Assembly (NCBI GenBank): GCA_027625915.1
Contig: JANTQA010000012.1
Coordinates: forward strand, 5,478,501 to 5,542,500
Origin: Anaeramoeba flamelloides
Taxonomy: Eukaryota; Metamonada; Anaeramoebidae
Length of the DNA stretch: 64,000 nucleotides
Reading direction: 5' to 3'
Each line of letters starts with the position of its first letter. Position 1 is the stretch's first letter. Positions 54,740-64,000 of this stretch are shown piece after piece. The notes beneath the pieces are model-generated. The model was not told the DNA's origin. It saw nothing but the letters and a program-made list of their open reading frames with translations, and ran no database searches. A program made the translations under genes and the position numbers.

Positions 54740-55775
54740 AACTCAATTCCAAAAATTGGGGCACACCTTCAAAATCAATTTAATTCCAAGAAAAGTGATA
54801 TTTGACTATTTAAATAGAAACATTAGATATTAACAATCAATGTAAATAATTTTAAAGTTAATTATTTATCATTTTTTTTAATTATTTTTTGATTTTTGAT
54901 TTTCAATTATTTTTTGATTTTTTTTGTATTCTTTTTTTTTTCAAAACTTTTCGAAAATCTCAAAATCGCTTTAAAATGAAATTTAAAAGTTTTCATTCTG
55001 ATCACAAAAAAAATTTTTTTTTTTTTCTCTCAAAAAGAAAAAAGATTCTTTTTTTATCGAGAAAAAATTTTTTTGAAAAAAAATCATGATATGGTGTGCT
55101 ATTACACATGGGATACAAACAGACCTTATTATTATTAATGGAAGTGTGAATACTGAATGTATTATTAATGATATTATCAAAAAAATCAAAGGAAATTCAA
55201 CTCGCTAATTCAGAATATAGTGAGTTGAAATGGATTTTCCAAAAGGATGGAGCTTGTCCACATACCTCAAAAAAAAAAAAACTCAAACTTACTTAAATCG
55301 GGGATTTAATGTTCTGGACCCTTGACCCCCAATTCCACAAGATTTAAATCCAATTGGGAATTTATCGATAGTAAACTGAAAAATTGTAACCAAAAAACGA
55401 AGAAGAATTTTTAAAATTTTCACTAATGTATGGAATACTTTGAGTTGGAAAACCTAAGATAATTAGTAAACTCTATATTTAAAACGATAGATTTCGTTAT
55501 CAAAAGACAAGCTGAATCTATTAATAGTTTTTATTAATTTTTCTTTCAATAAAAATGGATTTTTTGGTAACCGTGTTCCAAACTAGAGGCACACTTTTTT
55601 TTATTTTTTCTTTTTTATTTTTCGAATTGAATTTTAAATTTAATATAAAATATATAAATAGTATTAATTAAATATTTTCGGGTCTTTTATTATTTTTAAG
55701 TCAAATATCATGTATTTTGGAGTATATTTTTATTAATGTAATTTTTTTTCGTGTCCCATTTTTTGGAATTGAGTT
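54740..55775 (+). mobile_element. Tc1/mariner transposon remnant with decayed transposase
   Basis: TA-flanked (54738-54739, 55776-55777), 1,036 bp. The inverted ends are AACTCAATTCCAAAAATTGG and the complement of GAATTGAGTT with GTGTCCCATTTTTTGG. Inside, plus-strand pieces of a DDE/D transposase are readable: VMIWCAITHGIQTDLIIING (from 55086), WIFQKDGACPHTS (from 55231, containing the second catalytic Asp), and QDLNPIGNL, where the third catalytic residue of the usual PDLNPIE motif is replaced by Gly. A frame change falls at a poly-A run after HTS, and stops interrupt the rest. The N-terminal DNA-binding half is missing or unrecognisable, so it is dead. Confidence 0.8.
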
Positions 55776-55914
55776 TATGTTCTACCAATGGCCCTTTAAT
55801 TTTACAAACTAATCTTTATAATATTAAAAAAAAATATCTTTTCAGAGAAATAGTGATACCAAAAGAATAAGAATAATCATAACACAAATATCTATTAATA
55901 ATTTTCAGAAATTA

Positions 55915-56600
55915 TTAATAGAATAACACTCCACCCCATCTTTTTTTTCTTATAAAAAATATTCTCATTTGACTATATAACTCCCTATGTTTCCAAATCA
56001 ACATTTCACGATTTTTTTTATATCATAAGATTCAAATTCACCCCTGGATACTCCAAAACATTTTATATTCTCTGAGTAACCAGGTGTTATTATATCTTCT
56101 TTGTAAGTAAATTCAGATTGTAAAATTTTGGATATTTCTATAATTTTTTGGATTATTTTATATTTGATTCATTCAAACAATTTTTTTAAAATTTTGAAAT
56201 AGTTCCGTATTTTCTTCTTGGTAAATAACTTTTTATAATTCCATTTTTCAAGCACCTCAAAGGAAATCTTTACTAGAAGGTCCCTATTTAAATATAAAAT
56301 ACAAAATTGCTAAAAATTAACTTTTATTTAACTACATAGTTATATATTAATCATAAATTTTCTATTCTTTTTTGATTTAAACATTTCTAAAAATTTTGTA
56401 CTTATTAATTTCTACAATTCACAAATAGATAGAATAATTTTCCCGCTCTCTAGGAAATAGAAAATGTCATCACATGCCCAGAGGTGAATTTTTACACATT
56501 AAAAATATGAAAACAGTTCACTGTCGATTTGGCCCCTATTCTTTTTATCTCCATCCAGCTTAATTATTTACTCGAAAATTTCTAGTTGTTTTATTCCAAT
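55915..56600 (-). pseudogene. Decayed coding-like stretch of unknown origin
   Basis: One minus-strand frame gives long protein-like runs, for example IIEISKILQSEFTYKEDIIT, CFGVSRGEFESYDIKKIV and, further upstream, LDGDKKNRGQIDSELFSYF, broken several times. It may be an old mobile-element gene or a dead host gene. I do not recognise the family. Confidence 0.3.
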
Positions 56601-57004
56601 TATTGAAGAAGTGTGTAAAATACATCTCACATGTTGTTTTATTTAAATTCAAAAGATGAATTCAAAATAAAATCATAGGTTACATTATTATTCAGTTGAA
56701 AAGAAAACCTAAATTATTTTTATGGTGAAATAGATAAAAGACAACAATTGACAAGAAAAAAAGAGAAAAGATATAAAAAACAATAATCATAGAAATTTTT
56801 ATAGTTGTTTCTTTAAATGAATTTTCTACTTAATATTATAGAATAAGACTAAACATAATATCAATTTGATCTTATTTCTGATGGTATCGACAAAATAACC
56901 TTCAAGTCCTAGCTCTTTAATTTTTAAACTGTAACATAAAAAAAATTATTATACAATACAAAAAAAAAAAAGATTCATTTGTTTTTATTTTTTATTTTTT
57001 TATG

Positions 57005-57290
57005 AAACAAGAAGTTTTAAATTACACTCTAAGTACCCTTCTACAAAATCCCCTTTCAGAAATCTAATGATAAAATCATAGATTTCACTATTATTAATTA
57101 TTGAAAATAATTTCAAACTAAATTGGTTTGAAATTAATTCATTAAATTTTAATTCCTATAAGTTTATTTTTAAAACCAATCTATCTCTTTATATCAGAAG
57201 GAAATAGCTATAAAGTTTTAAATATTTTCTATTATTTCTTTATGTTTATATTTTAAATATAAATGACTACACTTAATTGAATTTTCATTT
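57005..57290 (-). mobile_element. LINE 3' end, minus strand
   Basis: On the minus strand it reads the decayed knuckle region (CSHLYLKYKHKEIIENI), then GAAATCTATGATTTTATC, TTTCTGAAAGGGGATTTTG and AGTGTAATTTAAAACTTCTT with an A-rich end, in the same order as 15419-15802. Highly mutated. Confidence 0.55.
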
Positions 57291-57863
57291 TTTCAAAAAT
57301 TCATTTGTAAAATAATCAACAACACAAATATTTTACCTAGTTTGGATCCTAATTTCTTTTTCTCAATTTTTTACAAAAATGAACATCAGAGTCACCCAAA
57401 GAACGGTAAAAAAAGCATAATTTTTATTACACTCACAACAATTTTAATGAAATTCAACATTTCGAAAAGTATATCTTTGAGAAAGATCAAAAAGAGAATT
57501 TGGAATATTTTACTTCGGTTTGTCATTGTAACGAAAAAATAAAAAATAAAAAATAAAAAAGAAAAAAGAAAATTCACAAGGCTATTAACAAAAAAATGAA
57601 TCATGTATAATGTTTATTTGTAAATATTTAATTTTTGCTATCAGTGTAATTTATTATTAGATTTTATTATTATTAAATTTTTAAAAACCAATTTTAATAA
57701 AAAAAATAATAAACTAGTTAAATTTGTAAAACATACCAATCAAAGAATAACCAAAATTAAAGTTGTATTATTTGAATGGATTTTTCTTTTTTTTCTTAAA
57801 AAAAATCAAAAAGAGTTAATTCAAAGTTTGGATGTTTGTCATCAAATTACAATTCAATAAATT

Positions 57864-58740
57864 TTAGTTTTTTTTCTTATTGTTTTTCAATTGTTCAAAA
57901 GATTGAAAATATTTTTTGGATGTAATATATAATTGGTAAGCAACGGCAAATTTTATTACAAGTAAAACCCAACCAAAAATGAAATATTTACCCAAAAGTA
58001 CTTCAGACAATTTAAAGAGTTCTGGTGTGATAAAAAAAGCAGATAACCAAATAAAAATATTGCCTTTGTCTGGATTTTGAAATTTTCCTTTCCACAAAAC
58101 CCAAATTATGTGTGTAAAAGCAATTTGACGTAACTACGATTTGTGGTTGTTTTCAAATAAGAAGGAATCAAAATGAAATGGAGAAAGTAATATCAAAAAA
58201 AAAAAAAAAAAAAAAAAAAAAAGCATAAAGTTAGATCGAAATAAAAAAAAAAAAAAAAAGTAAAAAAATTCAAAAAAGTAAAAAAAAAATTACAAGATTA
58301 ATATTTGAACCAAGTGCATTTTGCATATAAATCCAGTTAAACTCAGGTTTTAAACAACCGATCCAGGAAACTAAGAAAAAGGATAGGATGGTTTCAGTGG
58401 CTGACCAAGCAAAAGAAACGCCAAAGATCTTCACTTCGGTATGACCAGAGCATGCCCTTAAAGCAAGAAAGCATCCAAGAACATCAAGTGAAGAGACCAC
58501 AATGGTGATTAAAGCAGAAACGGGTTCAAATTGTGCTGTAAAGTCTGCTTCTTCTTGATCAGAGTCTGGTAGGAAGGTTGCCATCAAGATCATTTTCGAC
58601 AAAGTTGTTAGCAGATACGCCACAACACCATAAAGAATTGGAGTCTTTTTTTTTGATTGCGTTTTTGTGGAAATTCGGAAATAAATAAATGGCACAACAA
58701 AAAGAACAGCGAGCACAGCAAAAAGATAAAAGAATGACAT
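57864..58740 (-). CDS. TMEM147 homologue, two exons
   Basis: Exons 58740-58294 and 58133-57864 (phase 0, intron 160 bp with long A runs; donor GTAATT, acceptor GTAG), 238 residues (human 224). TMEM147 is an ER membrane protein of the BOS subcomplex (with nicalin and NOMO) at the translocon for multi-pass proteins. Matches with human in order: LLTTLSKMILMATFLPD (human LCKMLFLATFFP), the conserved tract FGVSFAWSATETILS, PEFNWIYMQNALGSNINL (human EFDWKYIQMSIDSNISL), then in exon 2 RQIAFTHIIWVLW and WLSAFF. About seven hydrophobic segments; the Lys-rich C-terminus (NNKKKN) may act as an ER-retention signal. The join was chosen because the reading frame and the position of the human sequence both continue across it. 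Confidence 0.85.
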
Positions 58741-58963
58741 ATTAACAAAAGATGAACTACAGAAAAAAATGATTCCTTTTATTTATTTTAAATCAGATTC
58801 AAACAAAACAAAAGTGTGTGATTAATATTTACAAAGATATTTTTTCAAAGATAGGTGGACTTTCATTTTTGATGATTAGATAGAGTGCTATTTCAACTGG
58901 AGAATGTGAATTGTTAATGAAAGGAAAAATGGATGTGAAAGCTACATTACTATTATTTTTACT

Positions 58964-59739
58964 TTAAGGGAGTATTATTTATCCTAGAGTCGTTTATAAT
59001 CAAAGTATGTTGTAATTGGATGAAAACGATATTAGTTGACTACATTGTTCAAATGGTTTCCTGTGACTACTAAGAAATCTAATTCTAATTATTGATGTAA
59101 ATAAATTATTACAGCTTTTATGGAAGATCACAATTAAAAAGTTTCTTTTTTGGTATTTTGTTTTTTTAATTACTTTTTGTAATACTAAAATAGAAAGACA
59201 AAATAATAGTAATCCAGTATTTAACTATTCATATATAAAACTTCCAAAAGTATCTATTTTTTTAATTGTAAAATTATAGACATTAACTCAATCATCATCA
59301 ACATACAAGACGCAAAGACTGATTAGTTTTAGTTTCTGTTAGATATAGAATGCGAAGCATCAATATATTACCATGATTTGATAAATAATTTGTCAAAAAA
59401 TTTTATTGGCTAAATATTTAATTTTTTAGCTAAAATTGACTTTTTGAGTGATTATTCTACATTTCGCGACAAATTTAAGAAAGATATTTTTCGACTCTGT
59501 AGTCTGAATATTGTTACTTCAACCTTTAAAATTTGGAGAAAAATTATAATTTTTTTCCAAAATTCTTTGGTTTTTTCACTAATAAAAGGATCATTTTTCA
59601 TTGATGAAATCAACAAATAGTACGACATGATTAATCGATTTTTTAGATAAATTTCAAACACAACACATCAATTTGATTTGAATCCAATAACAAGACACTT
59701 TAAGCTTATATTTCTCCTTGGTAGACGTTAATCACTTAA
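58964..59739. mobile_element. TTAA-flanked inverted-repeat element, copy C (776 bp)
   Basis: Most diverged copy: TTAAGGGAGTATTATTTATC at the left, and at the right the complement of TTAAGTGATTAACGTCTACC. It shares AATCAAAGTATGTTGTAATT with copy B and, in the right half, GATTAATCGATTTTTTAGA with copy A. The minus-strand reading IYLKNRLIMSYYLLISS is similar to copy A. Confidence 0.65.
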
Positions 59740-61084
59740 AGGGATAAATTACCCTCTTATTTTCTTTTTCCAATATTAAAAATCTTACTTTCACTTATGA
59801 TTCTCGGTTCAGAATAAAATTATATCACAGATCGACAAAAATGAAATCAAGTAAATTAATTATGTAGAATTATAATCTATTTCTTTCAACTGTAAATGAA
59901 AAATATATTGAATTTATTAAATAAAATATCATTATACCAGCATTATTATAAATATTTATTTTCAATTGGGTTATTAATGAGTTAATTCATTACAGTTTCA
60001 TTAAATAATTGATTGAATGTATTATTTGACGAATTAAATTTGTCTGTAACCCCAGTATTAAATAATAATAGCTATGAAATGTCTCATCTTGTTGATATAT
60101 ATATATATATTCAATTGTGAAAAAGTGTAGTTATTTTATTCTTTTTAGAATGAAAAATTTGTAATTTCAATGATTTTTAACCGAAAAAATTATCACATAG
60201 AATTTACAACACAATAACATATATTCGTGTAATAATTAATTTTTAACTTACAAGATTGCCCTCTTTTTTATTGAGATGGCTCTAAAACCTTTTTGTTGAA
60301 ATAAAGTTATTCTTGTTTTTTCTTTTTTTTAAATTTTTTTTTAACATACAATGTTTTGACATATAAGAGGGATTGATTCAATGACATTCAAATTATACTT
60401 AAGTTACTAGAAAAGTTTAATAATATTACAAAAAACTTAGGGTTATGGCTGTGAAGTAAAAAAAAATAATAATTATCTCTAAATGCTTTGGAACACATAA
60501 GATATTTATTCACAAAGATAAAATAAGTTGGATAAAATCAGTATTTTTTTTTTGAGATCCTACTAAAAAATATATTTTAAAATTTCTTTATTATTTATTT
60601 TTTGTGATATTTAATAAAATTTAGAATTTATGAAGTCAATTAGTAAAAAAATTCAAACTAATAGTTTAACCAAAAATGATTTTTCTAGAATTTTTTTCAA
60701 CATTACGGAACTATGACGTATTAAAACACACTTGGAATAATTAAATAATATACAAAAAGACTGTTCAATAGAACATACAATCTGTTTTTTCAATCTAAAT
60801 AACATTCTCAAAAATCATTAATTGTTGTGTATTTAAGTGTTTTGAATTATTGGATTCATCAACGTGTGTACAAAAAGTGCACAGATTATATCTTCCCTAC
60901 AAATCTTGATAAATTGGGTATTTTTTTGATTTAATTTTATTGAAAAAACCTCATAATTTCATATATATATATATTCTTTTTGAACTCTTTTTAAATTTCT
61001 TTTTTCTTTTTCTTTTTTTCTTTTCAATTTTTTGATTTTCCTTATTAAAATTAAGAAAATTTGGGTTATGACTTTACCTTGAAC

Positions 61085-61180
61085 AATCATGACATCTAAG
61101 ATTTTAGACTGAAATTACCTTTGAGGAAATTTAAGTAAAAGGACATTTAGATTGTAATTTACACTTCTTCAATAATAAAT
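61085..61180 (+). mobile_element. LINE 3' tail fragment
   Basis: GAAATTTAAGTAAAAGGACA and TTGTAATTTACACTTCTTCA followed by AATAAATAAAATAAAA, the tail of the 15419-15802 family. Only about 100 bp remain. Confidence 0.45.
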
Positions 61181-61532
61181 AAAATAAAATAGACAAGTTT
61201 TTTTTTTAAAAAATTAAATTCAAAAAAAAAAGTAATCAAAGTGAATTAGAAATTTATTTTTATTTTTAATTATTTAATTTCAACACTCTTAATTTAAAGA
61301 ATAAATAAATAAATAATTTTTTTATTTTTTTTAAACAGATTAGTCCATATAAATTCATTTTCTTTCCTTTTTTCTTTAAATTGTTTTTTTTTGTTTGCTA
61401 AGGCTTTTTTTATATAAATCCAAAATTCTTTTTTTATTTTAATTTGTCATAATTAAATTATTTAAAAATCAAGAAATGTATATCCAAATATAATGATATA
61501 TAAAGATAAAGATTTCAAAGCAATCAAAAAGC

Positions 61533-62882
61533 TTATATTTTTTGAATGGGATATTTATAAAATAGTTTAAGCCAGTTATAAAAGCTGTGCTCATTTTGTT
61601 CAATTTGCGCGACGTGACTAAAAATGTGTTTCATTTTGAAGGTATCAATTTTTTGGTTCATATGATTAAAATGGATTGTACCTTTCTCTTGGGCGCTTTC
61701 CGAAGTATTGTAAGATTCATACACTACTCGATCGAGAAGAAGGCCAATGCCCGGAATTATTGAGAGAGAATATTTCGATTCTGTGAATGAGTCTTGAAAT
61801 TGCTCCAAAGTTATACACCCTCTCATTACTGCGACAGACATTGTGATCATTTTTCTAATTTGGTGGATCAAAAACGCCTGCCCCGTAATTTCAATTAAGA
61901 TCCATTTCTGGCCATTTAAGGTTATTGGCTTGTTTGCGACCATTTTTATAATATATCTTTTCGCCTTTTCTTGGTTGTAGCGAATCCCCTTTGTATAATT
62001 ATGATAATTGTTGGTTCCGATGAACTGCGATAAGATTTGTTCATTATAAAAGTTCAAAGCCTCCTCTGTGAAATTTTTAAAAAGAATTCTCTTTTCTTCT
62101 TTCAAGACTTTGCTCTCCTCAGTTGGATAATTTTTTTCTGTTAAGAGGAAAGTTGGTAATAAGAATTGGTATTCCCGATAATTGCATCTCCTTTGCGCAC
62201 AAAACTTTTTTGGGACCTTTTGGATCCCCCACACTCGGATGTACTCGGGTAACTCCTTGTTCACCAATTCGACGATCTTTTCCTCGGTATCGATCATAAG
62301 CATCTTAAAAACAACATATTGCCTTGCAGCATGAACACCCTTGTCTGTTCTTCCTGCCCGTGACCACCCCACTTTTTTGATATCGTTTTTATTTTGTTCT
62401 GAGATCGCACCAATCTTTGCAAAGGCATTTACGAGATCTAATTCGATCGTCTTAAGATTCACTAACTCGCCATATTGGATCTGAAGTCCGTGGTAGCCCG
62501 TTCCGCGATAACCAAACATCACAGCTACCTTCCTTTTCGGTGCTTTTTTCGCTTGCTCGTCGTTACCCGAATTGGTGTTGTTTCTTTTTCTTTTCATTTC
62601 TTGTGATTCCTCTTTATTGTCTTCTAATTTTGGTTTCTCTTGTGTACTGAACTTCCTTTTGCGATACTCAGGGATATTTTTCGCATGTCTTTCTTTTCTT
62701 TTTTGTCTTTTTTTTTTATTTTTCCTTTTTTTTCTTTCCTTTTCTCTTTCGTTTCCGCTTTCTTTTTCTTTTTTTTTTTTTTTTTTTTTTTTTTCTGTTT
62801 TTGCTTTGGTTTTTCCTTTGGAAAGCTGTTGTTTGCTATTCTGACTTGAAGTGTTTGCTTTTATACCATAAATATTTCCCAT
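61533..62882 (-). CDS. PUS1-type tRNA pseudouridine synthase (TruA family)
   Basis: 449 residues, single exon. The enzyme isomerises uridines in tRNA (Pus1/Pus3 sites, some mRNAs). After a very basic Lys/Arg/Glu-rich N-terminus (about 20-118, probably nuclear-localising and RNA-binding) the TruA core begins at KRKVAVMFGYRGTGYHGLQI. The catalytic aspartate is D180 in AGRTDKGVHA. Then come VWGIQKVPKKFCAQRRCNYR, the tyrosine-bearing FIGTNNYHNYTKG and the RNA-contacting LIHQIRKMI. It ends with a short tail (NWLKLFYKYPIQKI). GTNNYHNYTK is the variant typical of eukaryotic Pus1, but Pus3 cannot be excluded. The start is the first ATG (62882). The neighbouring 62,770-62,790 poly-T run on the plus strand codes for Lys in this gene. 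Confidence 0.9.
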   Translation of the reverse strand: MGNIYGIKANTSSQNSKQQLSKGKTKAKTEKKKKKKKKEKESGNEREKERKKRKNKKKRQKRKERHAKNIPEYRKRKFSTQEKPKLEDNKEESQEMKRKRNNTNSGNDEQAKKAPKRKVAVMFGYRGTGYHGLQIQYGELVNLKTIELDLVNAFAKIGAISEQNKNDIKKVGWSRAGRTDKGVHAARQYVVFKMLMIDTEEKIVELVNKELPEYIRVWGIQKVPKKFCAQRRCNYREYQFLLPTFLLTEKNYPTEESKVLKEEKRILFKNFTEEALNFYNEQILSQFIGTNNYHNYTKGIRYNQEKAKRYIIKMVANKPITLNGQKWILIEITGQAFLIHQIRKMITMSVAVMRGCITLEQFQDSFTESKYSLSIIPGIGLLLDRVVYESYNTSESAQEKGTIHFNHMNQKIDTFKMKHIFSHVAQIEQNEHSFYNWLKLFYKYPIQKI

Positions 62883-64000
62883 AAAATCACAGATAAATTA
62901 ATTAATAATACAACAAAACATAAAAAAATGATAGTAAATTCAAACTGTTCAACTTTGTTTCTATTTTGAAAATAAAACGAGCAACCCAGAACAAATTTTT
63001 CTTGAAAGTGTATATCATAAATACGTTACTTCATTTTTGATTAAATATCAATTCGTTTGGGTTTTTGAAAAATAAATCTGAAAAAATATTCACTTATTTT
63101 CCTCTTATTTTTCTTTTACAAAGAGAGTTTTTGAAAAAAAAAGTACTATACTGTACTTTATGTCCCTAATTTGAAAAGGAAAATAATAAATGAAGTGACA
63201 ATTGCCAATATTTTTTCTTTATTGTTGTCTTATTAACCCATTCAGACCTGTTTATCTCATATTTCAAAATGAAAAGTTAGTGTTGTATTTTTTGATAAGA
63301 TCATTACAACACAAGATCGTGGAAACTATACAATGAACAAACCATATAAATTTGGTATTGGGTACTTAAATTTTTTATGATTTAAATTGAAATTCGAAAC
63401 ATTCAAGAATGAATTTTAAAAGATATCTCAAAAAATAGAGTAAATTTTTGATATAAATTTTATTTATCAAAAAAAAATCAATAAATTGAATAAAATTGAG
63501 ACAATTCTAGAAAATTTTGAAGAAAATAGATTTCATCATTTAAATTTTAATAGAAAATAAGAACGAGGTTACTTTTAAAATTGACTTTAAAGTGAGAATA
63601 CTATTGGATAGTGAATTAGGTGTTCTATTAGTAAAAGAAGAAAAAAAAGTACAAGTTTTTTTGAAATTTTGTTTTATTCAAAAGAGACAGTTTTTTTTGA
63701 TCAAAGTCTAAAAGAAAAGATCAATTTTTTTTTCTAAAATCCTAATAATGAGAATATTATTAATGATAATTCACCATATAAACAAACTAACAGATATCAT
63801 ATAATATGTTACTTCATATTTTAACAAGATTTTCTCAATAATAGAGACAGCTTTGGATTTAAAAAAGAAGTGACAATTTATCTTTGTTTAAAGACTTTAA
63901 TTGCCAGAACCTTGCTTATTAAAGAATTTTTTTGAGAGTCCACGGGATATTTAAAACTTTGAGATAAAAAAATCATTTACTGCTTTATTTATGACAAGAA
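62883..64000. other. Right-edge non-coding DNA
   Basis: Upstream region of the pseudouridine synthase. Near 63095-63140 and 63170-63205 there are weak matches to the palindromic elements at 17878-18014 and 48495-48640 (TTTTTCTTTTACAAA, and AAATGAAGTGA). No gene recognised. Confidence 0.45.

Larger units (their letters stand above)
53388..57863. other. Convergent gap between RhoGAP and TMEM147
   Basis: It contains a Tc1/mariner remnant (54740-55775), a minus-strand decayed coding-like stretch (about 55915-56600) and a LINE end (57005-57290). Around 54530-54700 a block resembling the left part of M4 (AATTCAATTTTTGAAAAAAA, later AAATACCAAATT) suggests another element border. T-rich runs directly after the RhoGAP stop (53520-53540) could be in its 3' untranslated region. 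Nothing else is recognisable. Confidence 0.5.
58741..61532. other. Gap between TMEM147 and the pseudouridine synthase
   Basis: It contains copy C of the TTAA element (58964-59739) and a LINE tail (61085-61180), plus an (AATA)n run near 61301-61316. 59740-61084 holds no recognisable feature. AT-rich sequence with T runs follows the 3' end of the pseudouridine synthase gene (61320-61440). Confidence 0.5.

Overview
The window is nuclear DNA of an AT-rich, intron-bearing unicellular eukaryote. The signs are spliceosomal GT-AG introns, eukaryote-only proteins (a Rab GAP, a RhoGAP, a Mad3/BubR1-type checkpoint protein, PNGase, TMEM147, the eukaryotic PheRS beta subunit) and Lys/Glu- and Asn-rich low-complexity insertions. 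These habits recall amoeboid protists such as Anaeramoeba or Dictyostelium, but nothing here fixes the species. Nine of the ten recognisable genes stop with TAA and one with TAG, so the standard code fits.

Layout, left to right: a TBC1D20-like Rab GAP (+, 829-7103, split by a 4.7 kb intron); a multi-pass GT-C-like membrane protein (+, 10302-12542); a monoglyceride-lipase-like hydrolase (-, 16114-17223); class I fructose-bisphosphate aldolase (+, 19810-20847); the probable 3' end of an unrecognised multi-exon gene (-, about 23260-23675); PNGase/NGLY1 (-, 26657-27964); a Mad3/BubR1-like protein with two KEN boxes (-, 32216-33442); phenylalanyl-tRNA synthetase beta (-, 37127-48285, six exons over 11 kb with introns of 4.6 and 4.2 kb); a small RhoGAP (+, 52148-53387, four exons); TMEM147 (-, 57864-58740, two exons); and a PUS1-like tRNA pseudouridine synthase (-, 61533-62882). 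I joined exons by splice phase and by continuity with the human proteins as I remember them.

The genes look like a chance housekeeping set rather than an operon-like cluster. Four act at or near the ER: TBC1D20 in Rab1 control, TMEM147 at the translocon, PNGase in disposal of misfolded glycoproteins, and probably the GT-C-like protein.

The rest is repeat-rich. I see Tc1/mariner-type DNA transposon remnants and short non-autonomous relatives sharing their ends; a roughly 765 bp element family flanked by TTAA with long inverted ends (three copies); a 2.57 kb element with about 50 bp inverted ends inside a PheRS intron; LINE 3' ends with a zinc-knuckle motif; a roughly 700 bp unclassified repeat (three copies); foldback sequences; and, most unusual, a 1 kb array of about eleven palindromes spaced about 85-90 bp apart, with smaller relatives elsewhere. 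The repeats also fill the three giant introns, while all other introns are about 55-330 bp.
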